DNA of 64,000 nucleotides from Halothece sp. PCC 7418 (GTDB lineage: Bacteria; Cyanobacteriota; Cyanobacteriia; Cyanobacteriales; Rubidibacteraceae), in the NCBI RefSeq assembly GCF_000317635.1, contig NC_019779.1, forward strand, positions 1,860,001-1,924,000, given 5' to 3'. The first letter of the stretch is position 1. Every line of letters starts with the position of its first letter. Positions 1 to 7,263 of the stretch are shown here, one piece after another. Under the pieces are notes generated by a model that did not search any database, was not told the origin of the DNA, and saw only the letters and a list, made by a program, of their open reading frames with translations. A program made the position numbers and the translations under genes.

Positions 1-10
1 CCTACCATAT

Positions 11-60
11 ATCAAGGCTAATCGCGCTTCCTCATCAGAATTTGATCACATATTTTGATC
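11..60. repeat. Local dispersed repeat, diverged copy
   Basis: A copy of a ~50 bp repeat that recurs at least six times in the first 4.2 kb. Its core reads GCTMRATCGCGCCTCCTCATC followed by a hairpin-forming ATCAAAATTTGAT. This copy carries a few substitutions. It lies upstream of the first Uma2-like gene. No function is evident; copies elsewhere sit directly before hicB start codons. Confidence 0.6.
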
Positions 61-137
61 GTCATTCCCATTAAATTCCTGAGTGTAACTGTTTCAATCA
101 CTGCTCAATTTTAACCAATCAGATTAGGTGATTAAAT

Positions 138-704
138 ATGACTGCTGCTAAGCCGATTTCTATAACATTGGAAGAGTTTCTACAGTTACCAGAAATGAAA
201 CCACCTAAGGAATATATTGGAGGGAAAATTATCTCAAAACCAAGGCAAAAGAGTCGCCACTCCCGACTTCAGGGAAAGTTAATTTACGCGATTAATGAAG
301 TCACAGAAACCAGACAAATTGCTTATGCTTTCCCAGAGTTGCGCTGTACGTTTGGCGGTCGTTCAATTGTTCCTGATATCGCGGTGTTTCGTTGGCAATC
401 GATTCAGGTTGATGAGCAAGGAGAACCGTTAGATAATGTTATGGTTGCACCAGATTGGAGTATTGAAATTCTTTCTCCTGATCAAAGTGCTAATCGCGTT
501 ACTGGTAATTTATTGCACCGTTTAAAGCATGGTTCTCAGTTGGGTTGGTTAGTTGACCCAGATGATCGCTCAGTCCTTGTTTTTCAACCGCAAAAACAGC
601 CAGAAATATTTTATCAGCGCGATCGCGCACCCGTTTTAGAGGAAATTGATTTAAACTTAACGGTTGAAGATATTTTTAATTGGTTAAAAATGAAAGCAGG
701 CTGA
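138..704 (+). CDS. Uma2 family (DUF820) PD-(D/E)xK nuclease-like protein
   Basis: This 188-residue protein has the full Uma2/DUF820 layout: an N-terminal EEFLQLPE segment, an EYIGGKII strand, a VPDIAVF strand carrying the first catalytic-type Asp, a WSIEILSPDQS strand with the Glu, and a GWLVDPDDRSV strand. The fold is that of PD-(D/E)xK endonucleases. Uma2 genes are strongly amplified in cyanobacteria and their cellular role is poorly known; transposon- or conflict-linked functions have been suggested. The ATG follows a short AT-rich leader. The gene's 3' two-fifths and its downstream flank are duplicated at 3847-4168, which marks recent local rearrangement. The family assignment is secure, actual nuclease activity is inference. 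Confidence 0.88.
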   Translation: MTAAKPISITLEEFLQLPEMKPPKEYIGGKIISKPRQKSRHSRLQGKLIYAINEVTETRQIAYAFPELRCTFGGRSIVPDIAVFRWQSIQVDEQGEPLDNVMVAPDWSIEILSPDQSANRVTGNLLHRLKHGSQLGWLVDPDDRSVLVFQPQKQPEIFYQRDRAPVLEEIDLNLTVEDIFNWLKMKAG

Positions 705-771
705 GTGGATGAAGGCGTAAAACCTCCCGCTATCCTTTAAGTTAAATTAAAGGGTGGGCAACACTCGCAAT

Positions 772-932
772 ATATCAAGGCTAATCGCGCCTCCTCATCA
801 AAATTTGATCAGATATTTTTAAGCATCAAAAAGTTAATTTGTAGGGTGGGAAATGCCCACCACATCTTAAGCTCGATCGCGCCTCCTCATCAAAATTTGA
901 TCAGATACTTTTGAGCATCAAAAAGTGAACAG
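772..932. repeat. Two tandem copies of the local dispersed repeat
   Basis: Two copies (about 772-832 and 871-926) of the ~50 bp left-end repeat flank a short hairpin at 841-862 of the form GTAGGGTGGG...CCCACC. The second copy runs straight into a hicB start codon at 935, in the same arrangement as the copy before the intact hicB at 3343. The repeat may therefore be the ancestral hicB promoter region duplicated with the gene. Confidence 0.7.
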
Positions 933-934
933 CC

Positions 935-980
935 ATGAAGTTAAAAGTTATACTTGAACAAGCGTGACGAAGGTGGATAG
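935..980 (+). pseudogene. hicB 5'-end remnant
   Basis: ATG at 935 starts a reading frame MKLKVILEQA that stops at 965-967. The DNA matches the first ~46 bp of the intact hicB at 3343 (MKLQVILEPSDEGGY) with a small shift that creates the stop. The preceding 30 bp, including the spacer before the ATG, also match. It is a broken first exon-like fragment of a duplicated hicB; the 3' part of what may be the same gene lies at 1817-1903. Confidence 0.75.
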
Positions 981-995
981 GTAAGGGAAAAGATT

Positions 996-1199
996 ATGAA
1001 AATTAAAGTTATCATTCATGAAGCTGAAGAAGGAGGGTTTTGGGCAGAAGTTCCTGCGATTCCTGGCTGTGCAACACAAGGAGATACTTTTGAAGAGTTA
1101 TTAGAAAATCTCTATGAAGCGGTAGAAGGCTGTTTATCAGTAGATGTGGACTCTTTAGAGACAAGTGAGAACAGCCGAGTTATGGAAATTGCAATATGA
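996..1199 (+). CDS. hicB: HicB family antitoxin
   Basis: A 67-residue HicB-type antitoxin with the partial RNase H-like fold typical of the family: [20 protein letters not shown], then [13 protein letters not shown] and a helix NLYEAVEGC. HicB neutralises the HicA mRNA interferase and usually represses its own operon. The stop codon overlaps the hicA start in an ATGA arrangement, which indicates translational coupling. The form without a C-terminal DNA-binding domain suggests it cannot autorepress alone. It sits just downstream of a dead hicB fragment, so this pair probably arrived by insertion. Confidence 0.9.
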   Translation: MKIKVIIHEAEEGGFWAEVPAIPGCATQGDTFEELLENLYEAVEGCLSVDVDSLETSENSRVMEIAI

Positions 1200-1405
1200 A
1201 GTCAATTTCTGGTAAAAAATTTGCCAAGATTTTAGAAAAGAATGGATGGCAATTACTTCGAGTTCAAGGAAGTCATAACATCTACTGTAAACCCGGTCAA
1301 ACAACTCGTATTTCAGTTCCAATTCATGGTAAGAAAGACCTAAAAGTGGGATTACTTCGCTATTTAATGAAACAAGCATCTCTCTCAGAAGAAGATTTAA
1401 AGTAG
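1196..1405 (+). CDS. hicA: HicA family toxin (mRNA interferase)
   Basis: A 69-residue HicA toxin with the dsRBD-like fold. The family hallmark is seen as [18 protein letters not shown], containing the G-S-H catalytic histidine, followed by a basic [14 protein letters not shown] strand and a C-terminal helix. HicA enzymes cleave mRNA and arrest growth when HicB is lost. The ATG overlaps the hicB stop by 4 bp. The reading frame is intact and the histidine is present, so the module looks functional. Confidence 0.9.
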   Translation: MKSISGKKFAKILEKNGWQLLRVQGSHNIYCKPGQTTRISVPIHGKKDLKVGLLRYLMKQASLSEEDLK

Positions 1406-1439
1406 TTGCAAAATTCAGGGCAAACAAGTATTTCATCTA

Positions 1440-1664
1440 TTATTTTTTATTTTTAACTGATGCTTTAATTTGCTCCCATGTCAATACATTTTCTGAATTT
1501 TCTTCATACTTACTAATGCGATGATCAAGTTTTTGTTTTTGTGCTTCTGTTAAATCAGGATAACTCTGTTCAACGGCTATACTATCCCAAATCGCAAGGA
1601 CAAGATCAATTCTTTCTTCAACGTTAAGAGAGTTAATTTCGTTTAAGGTTGCTTTGATATCCAT
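1440..1664 (-). CDS. Orphan addiction-module antitoxin component
   Basis: A 74-residue acidic/helical protein of the putative addiction module component family (PF09720-like): a helix around NSLNVEERIDLVLAIWDSI and a SYPDLTEAQKQKLDHRI segment with a C-terminal EENSENVLTWEQIK. Members normally precede a ParE/RelE-type toxin with a few bases between them. Here the space downstream is only 34 bp before the end of the convergent hicA, so the toxin gene has been lost. Orphan antitoxins can act against related toxins elsewhere; that is inference. Confidence 0.75.
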   Translation of the reverse strand: MDIKATLNEINSLNVEERIDLVLAIWDSIAVEQSYPDLTEAQKQKLDHRISKYEENSENVLTWEQIKASVKNKK

Positions 1665-1739
1665 CGGAAAGAGTGATTGAGTTTTAGTTCATCCTACTGA
1701 AAAATTGTAGTTGAACCATGGAAGTGCGTAGATTGAAAA

Positions 1740-1816
1740 TCGAGTCGTAAAGCCTCGCGTTATCCTTTAACTTAACTGGTAGGGTTTGCAACGCCCACCA
1801 CAGATCAAGGCTAATC
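1740..1816. repeat. Composite intergenic repeat
   Basis: This segment contains a CCTCGCGYTATCCTTTAA block, a GTAGGGTTTGCAACGCCCACC hairpin-type block and the start of the left-end repeat (ATCAAGGCTAATCGCGC). The same three blocks in the same order occur at 4063-4140 and, less completely, at 716-795. It breaks off exactly where a hicB 3' fragment begins. Confidence 0.65.
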
Positions 1817-1903
1817 GCGCTTTACCTTAAACCAGTGGAAGAGGATATTAATTTAACTGAAGGAGCAATCATTCAGGAAATAATGGAGGTTAAGCGATGG
1901 TAA
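1817..1903 (+). pseudogene. hicB 3'-end remnant
   Basis: Twenty-eight codons (ALYLKPVEEDINLTEGAIIQ and on) match the C-terminus of the intact hicB at 3343-3546 almost exactly, ending in a stop that overlaps the ATG of the next gene. The junction with upstream repeat DNA falls inside ATCGCGCTTT, shared by the repeat and by a HIP1-type site within hicB, which suggests recombination at short homology. It may still be relevant as the translational lead-in of the gene at 1897. Confidence 0.75.
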
Positions 1904-2559
1904 CGCTACAAATTACAAAAGAGCAAGTTTTTAGTTTAATCGATCAACTATCACCTGAAGAACAAAAAGAAATCTTGCAATATCTCATTGAAAAAACAGA
2001 CAACCAATTTGATCCTGATGATACCCCTGATGAAATTGCCATCAAACGCCTCAAAGAAGGATTAAAGGAAGCAATAAATGGGGAAACGATTCCTCGATCC
2101 CAAATGTGGGATTTAGCCGTTGAAAATCGAAACGGTCAACTAATTCTTATCGTAGAAGTCAAAATTAAAAACAATGTCTCTTCAGAATGGGCAAAAAGAT
2201 ATCGGCGCAATCTTATGGCTCGTTATACTTTTCCCAATGCTCCCTATTTTTTAATGGTCTTCCCAGAGAGAATTTATCTATGGACAAAGCCTGATAAAAA
2301 TCTCACTGATGACAGTGAACCTAACTACAGTATTGATGCAAAATCAATCTTCCAACCGTACTTCGATCGAGCAGGAATCAAAGCTGAAGAAATTAGTGGA
2401 CACAGCTTTCAGCTAATTGTTAACTCTTGGCTTTGGGAACTTGTTATTACTGCTGAAAATCGTCCAGAAAACCTTGATCCTTCTCAGCGTTGGTTAGTTG
2501 ACTCTGGATTATATGCTGCTTTAACGGGAGGAAGGTTAAAGCACGAGGTGGCTGCGTGA
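1897..2559 (+). CDS. Restriction-endonuclease-like protein paired with a PIN-domain gene
   Basis: A 220-residue protein in two parts. Residues ~1-45 form a helical segment (QVFSLIDQLSPEEQKEILQY) like those found in small cyanobacterial antitoxin proteins. Residues ~65-215 look like a PD-(D/E)xK-type domain, with a beta strand LILIVEVKIKNN carrying the E-x-K, a WAKRYRRNLMARY helix and PYFLMVFPERIYLW. The pattern is common in cyanobacteria beside PIN genes. The stop overlaps the GTG start of the next gene by 4 bp. The start overlaps a hicB remnant stop. Function is not established; a toxin-antitoxin-like or nuclease role is inferred from the partner. Confidence 0.6.
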   Translation: MVTLQITKEQVFSLIDQLSPEEQKEILQYLIEKTDNQFDPDDTPDEIAIKRLKEGLKEAINGETIPRSQMWDLAVENRNGQLILIVEVKIKNNVSSEWAKRYRRNLMARYTFPNAPYFLMVFPERIYLWTKPDKNLTDDSEPNYSIDAKSIFQPYFDRAGIKAEEISGHSFQLIVNSWLWELVITAENRPENLDPSQRWLVDSGLYAALTGGRLKHEVAA

Positions 2560-3164
2560 ATATCTATGTTGAAACCAATTTTGTCTTAGAATTAACGTTT
2601 GAACAAGAGCAAGGTTCTAGTTGTAAACAGATTCTACAACTGTGTGAAATGAGAAAAGCAAAGCTCATTATTCCCGCCTACAGTCTTGCTGAGCCTCATG
2701 AAAAATTACATCGTCAAGCAAAAAACCGTGAACAACTTCAGCGCTCCTTACAGACTGAATTAAATCAACTTTCACGAACAGCTTCTTATCAAACTCGTCT
2801 CAAGAATATTCAAGAAATTAACACTTTGCTGACTCAAAGTAATCAAGAAGAAAGAGACCGCTTCATCAAAAATCGAGAACAAATTCTTAACTGTGGAGAA
2901 ATTATTTCTCTTACTGCTAACCTTTTGAAGGAAGCTGCTTCCTGTGAACAGAATTATGATTTAACCCCACAAGATGCACTGGTTTATGCTTCAGTCATCA
3001 ACCATTTGCAAATTAATCAAACCCAACAAGCGTGTTTTTTGAATCGAAACTCAAAAGATTTTGATAATCCTGATATTGTTGATGAACTTGCTCAATTTAA
3101 CTGTAGGATGATTCCAAAATTTGATGATGGATACAATTTTATTTCCTCGCAGGTGTCACCGTAG
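2556..3164 (+). CDS. PIN-like domain protein
   Basis: A 202-residue protein starting at GTG, coupled to the preceding gene by a 4 bp overlap. The N-terminus (MNIYVETNFVLELTFEQEQG) gives the first PIN-type acidic residue, E6, in a typical 'y-v-(D/E)-t-n' strand. LIIPAYSLAEPHEKL supplies a second acidic site, LTPQDALVYASVI a third, and the C-terminus ends with CFLNRNSKDFDNPDI, another PIN-like acidic strand. The centre is a longer helical insertion than in VapC toxins. PIN domains are metal-dependent RNases. The paired arrangement suggests a toxin-like RNase, but VapB-like features in the partner are weak. Confidence 0.7.
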   Translation: MNIYVETNFVLELTFEQEQGSSCKQILQLCEMRKAKLIIPAYSLAEPHEKLHRQAKNREQLQRSLQTELNQLSRTASYQTRLKNIQEINTLLTQSNQEERDRFIKNREQILNCGEIISLTANLLKEAASCEQNYDLTPQDALVYASVINHLQINQTQQACFLNRNSKDFDNPDIVDELAQFNCRMIPKFDDGYNFISSQVSP

Positions 3165-3198
3165 AAATAGATTCAGTGCTTTGTCTCACCCACCCCAT

Positions 3199-3342
3199 CT
3201 CAAGCTCGATCGCGCCTCCTCATCAAACAGATATTTTTGAGTTAATTTGTAGGGTGGGCAATGCCCACCACATCTTAAGCTCGATCGCGCCTCCTCATCA
3301 AAATTTGATAAGATACTTTTGAGCATCAAAGAGAGAACAGCC
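3199..3342. repeat. Left-end repeat copies and hairpin upstream of hicB
   Basis: One truncated copy (about 3201-3238) and one full copy (about 3277-3330) of the left-end repeat flank the hairpin GTAGGGTGGGCAATGCCCACC at 3249-3269. The full copy ends 12 bp before the hicB ATG and supplies a GAGAG ribosome-binding-like sequence. Confidence 0.7.
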
Positions 3343-3546
3343 ATGAAGTTACAAGTTATCCTTGAACCAAGCGACGAAGGTGGATATACCGTGTTTGTTC
3401 CTTCTCTCCCTGGTTGTATCAGTGAGGGAGATGACGTTGATGAGGCTTTAGCGAATATCCAAGAAGCGATCGCGCTTTACCTTGAACCAGTGGAAGAGGA
3501 TATTAATTTAACTGAAGGAGCAATCATTCAGGAAATAGTGGTGTGA
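3343..3546 (+). CDS. hicB: HicB family antitoxin
   Basis: A 67-residue HicB antitoxin: MKLQVILEPSDEGGYTVFVP, LPGCISEGDDVDEAL and a helix NIQEAIALYLEPVEED. I chose the ATG at 3343 over an upstream TTG at 3319 because a GAGAG precedes it at suitable distance and the protein then matches family length. A HIP1-type octamer lies inside the gene at the position where the 1817 remnant breaks off. The stop overlaps the hicA GTG by 4 bp. This is the intact parent of the two hicB fragments upstream. Confidence 0.9.
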   Translation: MKLQVILEPSDEGGYTVFVPSLPGCISEGDDVDEALANIQEAIALYLEPVEEDINLTEGAIIQEIVV

Positions 3547-3773
3547 GTAAAGTTCCCAGCTTATCATACACAAAAATTATAGCTGCTTTTGAACGTGACG
3601 GCTGGGTAAGAGTCCGCCAAAGAGGAAGTCATATTCGTTTAGAGAAGAAAGTTTCAGCAGAAAAAACTTTGAAGATTACAGTACCAGCCCACCGACCTGT
3701 GAAAAGATCGACATTAGCTCGTATTCTTAAACAAGCTGAAATGAATCTTGAGTATTTCTTAGAATTACTATGA
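3543..3773 (+). CDS. hicA: HicA family toxin (mRNA interferase)
   Basis: A 76-residue HicA with GTG start overlapping hicB. The core GWVRVRQRGSHIRLEKK holds the catalytic G-S-H, followed by LKITVPAHRPVKRSTLARIL. It is clearly divergent from the HicA at 1196-1405, so the two HicBA pairs in this window are separate acquisitions and not copies of each other. The frame is intact. Confidence 0.9.
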   Translation: MSKVPSLSYTKIIAAFERDGWVRVRQRGSHIRLEKKVSAEKTLKITVPAHRPVKRSTLARILKQAEMNLEYFLELL

Positions 3774-3846
3774 TTGTTAACGCTAATTGTAAGTGAATTA
3801 TTATCTTTTAATTAAGGAAATTAGGAAGAACTAAGACTCGTGATCG

Positions 3847-4047
3847 ATTAATTTATTGCACTGTTTAAAGCATGGTTCTCAGTTGAGTTGGTTAGTTGAC
3901 CCAGATGATCGCTCAATTCTTGTTTTTCAACCGCAAAAACAACCAGAAATATTTTATCAGCGCGATCGCGCACCAATTTTAGAGGAGATTGATTTAAATT
4001 TAACCGTTGAAGATATTTTTAATTGGTTAAAAATGAAAACAGATTGA
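3847..4047 (+). pseudogene. Truncated Uma2 gene, duplicate of the one at 138-704
   Basis: About 200 bp are near-identical to the 3' part of the Uma2 gene at 138-704 (HGSQLSWLVDPDDRS to the end, a handful of substitutions), and the similarity continues into the downstream flank. The N-terminal two-thirds with the catalytic strands is missing, and the only possible starts are weak TTG codons. It is a duplication remnant that was joined to the end of the second HicBA module. Confidence 0.85.
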
Positions 4048-4056
4048 GTGGATGGA

Positions 4057-4168
4057 GGCGTAAAACCTCGCGCTATCCTTTAAATTAGATTGTAGGGTTT
4101 GCATCGCCCACCACAGATCAAGGCTAATCGCGCTTTTTAATCAGAGTTTTATAAGATACTTTTAAGCT
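4057..4168. repeat. Composite intergenic repeat following the Uma2 duplicate
   Basis: Same order of blocks as at 716-832: a CCTCGCGCTATCCTTTAA block, a GTAGGGTTTGCATCGCCCACC hairpin-type block, then a diverged copy of the left-end repeat. It was evidently copied together with the Uma2 3' end. Confidence 0.65.
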
Positions 4169-4965
4169 TTAAGTAGATAGGGCTTTTTGTTTCAGTCTGA
4201 TAAATTCTTCTGAAAATTTTTCTGCAAAAATACAGTCTTTTTCTATAATGATTGTTTCATAATTATATTGAGCTTTATTTGTCCAATTATAAGAGCCATG
4301 AAGAACAGTTTCTAAATCAATAATACAGAACTTGTTGTGCATTATATTTTCATATTCTCCATGTTTACTAATCCTGTATGTTTCAAAATACTGTTCATAG
4401 TTTAAGCCACATTTCTGATTAATTGTATCATCAACAATTATTAACTGTACATTAATCCCCTGCTGACTTTTTTTACTAAGTGTTGAAAAATTTTTTTATC
4501 GGTAAACCAAGCAACCGCAATCCAAACTGTAAACCTTGCCAGTTCTATGTGATCAATGATCTGCTGTTGAATATTATCAAAATGTGCATCTCTTGAAACT
4601 TGTTTTTCATTGATAATATTATATTCTTGTTTTAGTCTTTCTACAATTTCATTGCATTTCTGCAAAAGTTTATTTTCTGACTCACTTATTTCTGTATTTT
4701 TAATTAATTTTTGTGTTTCCCAATGACTTAAAAAAGCATCTATTAATTTTGCAACTTTATGATTAGATTCTATATCCCAAAATGCTCTTAATCGGTTTGC
4801 TTTTGAACCACTTTCATGGTTATAAAAGCAATCATATATATCAATCCTTGTATGTTCAAAAATAAATTCTTGGAATGTTCGATTTGAGAAATCAAGAACA
4901 TAACCGCTTTTCATTTCTAAAAATGCCTCAAGTATATCCTTCTCATTTCTTGTTAAGTTAGACAT
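4169..4965 (-). pseudogene. AbiJ-N-like / phospholipase D-like protein, frameshifted
   Basis: The first frame (4965 down to 4441, 174 residues) begins with an AbiJ N-terminal-type domain (SNRTFQEFIFEHTRIDIYD, GSKANRLRAFWDIE, VAKLIDAFL) and runs into the start of a PLD-type domain (HFDNIQQQIIDHIELARFTV, WFTDKKIF). It stops after a run of seven A's. In the next frame the protein continues without a break to 4169: GINVQLIIVDDTINQK, IMHNKFCIIDLETVLHGSYN (the HxK and S-Y-N of the PLD family) and a C-terminal EKFSEEFIRLKQK. AbiJ-N domains occur in abortive-infection proteins and PLD-family nucleases cut nucleic acid. A one-base change in the A-run breaks it; sequencing error or slippage are alternatives. 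Confidence 0.8.
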
Positions 4966-4996
4966 TATTTCTTTTTCTCAAACATTTCTAAGTTTG

Positions 4997-5030
4997 TAGG
5001 TTGGGTTTGACTTCAATTTTACCCAACCTA
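4997..5030. repeat. TAGGTTGGGT hairpin between convergently placed ends
   Basis: A perfect 10 bp inverted repeat, TAGGTTGGGT and ACCCAACCTA, separated by 14 bp, lies just after the acsF stop on the minus strand. It belongs to a dispersed family of GTTGGGTT...AACCCAAC hairpins found at 7061, 17549 and in the 49849 array. It could work as a terminator for acsF, although it lacks a clear T-tract. Confidence 0.6.
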
Positions 5031-5043
5031 TCCCTACATTAAT

Positions 5044-6099
5044 TTAATAAACAGCTTCCCATTCACTGACTGCATCAATGGGCTTGATGAAATACAAGCG
5101 CACCAAGTCTGTAAAAATAGCTGTGATTAAGGGGAGTTTCCGTAACCGTTTCAACCAACCAGGGGCGTTGCTGTTGTCAATTTCGTTGATTTTGCGATTG
5201 CGTTCGGCGCAGGTTTCTAAACGTTTGAAAAACTCTGGATGATCCACATTTAACATGACTGGGAAGGCACGTCCTGCGGTTTCGTTGGTTTTCCGCGTAA
5301 TATGACGGTCAAACTCGGTTGCGTTTAAGCCTAAAGATTCATAAAAATCTTCCCGTTCATGGACGGTGAGGGTATGGGTTGCGAAAACCGTGAGTAAGAA
5401 GAAACGCGCCCAGAGACGACCCTGCCAACTTTTCCATAGTTTATCCTGCGATCGCAGCAGTGCTTTAAAGATATCACCGTGGCGGTTCTCATCCTGACAC
5501 CAGCTTTCAAACATTTGGAACAGTGGATAAAACTCGTATTCGGGATGTTGTTCTAAGTGGCGATAAATGGTGATATAGCGCCAGTAACCGATTTTTTCTG
5601 ACAGGTAAACCGCATAAATGACCCATTCTGGCTTAAAGAAAGTATAAGTGCGATGTTTGGTTAAATAGCCGAGATCAAGGGTGACATTGAAATCTTTCAT
5701 CGCTTTGTTCAAAAAGCCAGCGTGTCGGGCTTCATCTCGCGCCATGTAGTGGAAAATATCCGCCAACAGTTGATTCCGTCCTTTGAGTTTGCGAGACAGT
5801 TCCTTAAATAGCAAAAATCCCGAAAATTCAGAGGTGCAAGACCGTTCTAAGAATTCTAGAAACGCCTCTCTTTTCTTTCCGTCGATATGCGCCCACGATT
5901 TCTCAAATGCTTCGGTACGGACAAAGTGATGGCAATTGTAATCCGCCTTCATTTCCGCCACCATCGCCTCTAACTCTTCTTTCTGACTCGATAAGTCCAT
6001 CTTCGCCATCGCATCAAAGTCTGTGGTGTAAAAGCGAGGCGTGAGTAAGGTTTCCTTCATCGAGGTTTTGACTTCGGGTTGAGAGACGGCTGTTGACAT
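5044..6099 (-). CDS. acsF: Mg-protoporphyrin IX monomethyl ester oxidative cyclase (AcsF)
   Basis: A 351-residue AcsF/ChlA (CHL27) diiron cyclase that makes the isocyclic E ring of chlorophyll from Mg-protoporphyrin monomethyl ester using O2. The two ferritin-like E-x-x-H iron motifs are visible as RDEARHAGF and QDENRHGDIF. The length is typical. It is transcribed away from a heme oxygenase and hemN. In Synechocystis the same trio (chlA-II, ho2, hemN) is the micro-oxic tetrapyrrole cluster activated by the MarR-type regulator ChlR. The context therefore points to the low-oxygen isoform, although the genes here are divergent and not one operon. No ChlR gene is seen nearby. Confidence 0.93.
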   Translation of the reverse strand: MSTAVSQPEVKTSMKETLLTPRFYTTDFDAMAKMDLSSQKEELEAMVAEMKADYNCHHFVRTEAFEKSWAHIDGKKREAFLEFLERSCTSEFSGFLLFKELSRKLKGRNQLLADIFHYMARDEARHAGFLNKAMKDFNVTLDLGYLTKHRTYTFFKPEWVIYAVYLSEKIGYWRYITIYRHLEQHPEYEFYPLFQMFESWCQDENRHGDIFKALLRSQDKLWKSWQGRLWARFFLLTVFATHTLTVHEREDFYESLGLNATEFDRHITRKTNETAGRAFPVMLNVDHPEFFKRLETCAERNRKINEIDNSNAPGWLKRLRKLPLITAIFTDLVRLYFIKPIDAVSEWEAVY

Positions 6100-6214
6100 A
6101 ATTCTCCTTGCTCCTTAATGTGATTCAATGGTTATCATAGACATATCTAATGGATTCGCCACTCATTTCGTCAAACTTTGTAAAGAATTTTACGAATTTG
6201 AGTGCAATCTGTAA

Positions 6215-6244
6215 TATATCACTTCATAATCATTAAATGATATA
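6215..6244. promoter_or_regulatory. Candidate operator in the acsF / heme oxygenase divergent promoter
   Basis: The 169 bp between acsF and the heme oxygenase gene contains a perfect inverted repeat, TATATCA (6215-6221) and TGATATA (6238-6244), with centres 23 bp apart, immediately upstream of the heme oxygenase start region. A second weak dyad, TTCGT...ACGAA, lies at about 6168-6195. Divergent low-oxygen genes with a shared dyad would suit a MarR-type activator such as ChlR. The assignment is inference from position and symmetry. Confidence 0.35.
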
Positions 6245-6268
6245 AAAGATTTGAAGAGGGATTGAACC

Positions 6269-6991
6269 ATGAGTCATCTCGCTGAACAACTCCGTGAAGG
6301 AACGAAAAAGTCTCATACCGCCTCGGAAAATACTGCGTTTATGAAATGCTTTCTCAAAGGGGTCATGGAGAGAAAGCCCTTTGCAGAACTCACCGCAGAT
6401 TTGTATTTTGTTTATTCCACGTTAGAAGCTGAAATCTATCGCCATCGGGAACATCCTGTAGTGGGGAAAATTTATTTCCCAGAGTTGGAACGGAAACAGA
6501 AACTGGAAGAAGATTTAGCGTTTTATTTCGGAGACGATTGGCAAAACAAAATCTCTGCTTCTCCTGCAGGACAAGTGTACGTCAATCGCATCAAAGAGAT
6601 CAGTGAAACCCAACCCGAACGATTAATTGCTCATGCTTATGTGCGGTATATGGGCGATCTTTCCGGGGGTCAAAGTTTAAGAAAAATTGCGCGATCGGCG
6701 ATGGATTTACCCCCCGATCAAGGAACCGGTTTACATGAATTTGATGCGTTTCCAACCGTGGAAGCAAAACGAGAATTCAAACAAAAATATCGCCAAGCCC
6801 TTGATGAAATTAATGTTGATGAAGCGACCGTTCAAGCCATTGTTGATGAAGCCAATGATGTTTTTCGGATGAATCGGGATGTTTTCCATGAATTAGAAGG
6901 AGAAATCAAAGAAAGTATTGGTGACCATCTGTTTGATCTCCTCACCCGTCAAGATAAACCAGGTAGTACCGAAAAAGCAGTGACCAGTTAG
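6269..6991 (+). CDS. ho: Heme oxygenase (biliverdin-forming)
   Basis: A 240-residue ferredoxin-dependent heme oxygenase that opens heme to biliverdin IX-alpha, the precursor of phycobilins, releasing iron and CO. The proximal heme ligand H16 is in GTKKSHTASEN, and the family signature AYVRYMGDLSGGQ is complete. A GAAGAGGG ribosome-binding sequence precedes the ATG. Placed between acsF and hemN, it most likely corresponds to the second, low-oxygen isoform (HO2) of cyanobacteria. The HO1/HO2 distinction rests on context only. Confidence 0.93.
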   Translation: MSHLAEQLREGTKKSHTASENTAFMKCFLKGVMERKPFAELTADLYFVYSTLEAEIYRHREHPVVGKIYFPELERKQKLEEDLAFYFGDDWQNKISASPAGQVYVNRIKEISETQPERLIAHAYVRYMGDLSGGQSLRKIARSAMDLPPDQGTGLHEFDAFPTVEAKREFKQKYRQALDEINVDEATVQAIVDEANDVFRMNRDVFHELEGEIKESIGDHLFDLLTRQDKPGSTEKAVTS

Positions 6992-7060
6992 CAGCTTGCT
7001 TTCTCTTATTTGTCTTCTGCCCCTGGTTGACGGACAAAACTGCTGAGGCTCTTATTCTAT

Positions 7061-7138
7061 CGTAGGTTGGGAAGCGCGAAGTGTAACTCAACAAGACCCT
7101 TGCTGGTGTTGGGTTTCGTTACCTCAACCCAACCTACG
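7061..7138. repeat. Dispersed inverted-repeat element, CGTAGGTTGGG termini
   Basis: A 78 bp element bounded by perfect 11 bp inverted repeats (CGTAGGTTGGG / CCCAACCTACG), with an inner hairpin GTTGGGTT...CAACCCAAC. A related 167 bp element is at 17549-17715 and the inner hairpin recurs as the core of the 77 bp array at 49849. It looks like a non-autonomous mobile repeat; no transposase for it is in the window. Confidence 0.7.
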
Positions 7139-7210
7139 TTTTGAATCTTTTGTCAGTCAATCAGCTTCTGTCCTTGGGATTTACGAACCAGTTAATTACC
7201 AAGGACTAAT

Positions 7211-7260
7211 GACCAATGACCAATGACTAATAACAAAGAACAAGGAACAAATAACAAAAA
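7211..7260. repeat. Short heptamer-like direct repeats before hemN
   Basis: ACCAATGACCAATGAC is followed by AACAAAGAACAAGGAACAAAT just upstream of the hemN ATG. This is a short version of the AAAGAAC heptamer tract at 61080-61240. It leaves hemN without a recognisable Shine-Dalgarno sequence. Confidence 0.5.
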
Positions 7261-7263
7261 TAA

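Noticed and set aside
1155-1436. Minus-strand 93-codon frame opposite hicA
   Set aside because: It runs antisense to an intact hicBA pair with clear family motifs and lacks similarity to any family I know.
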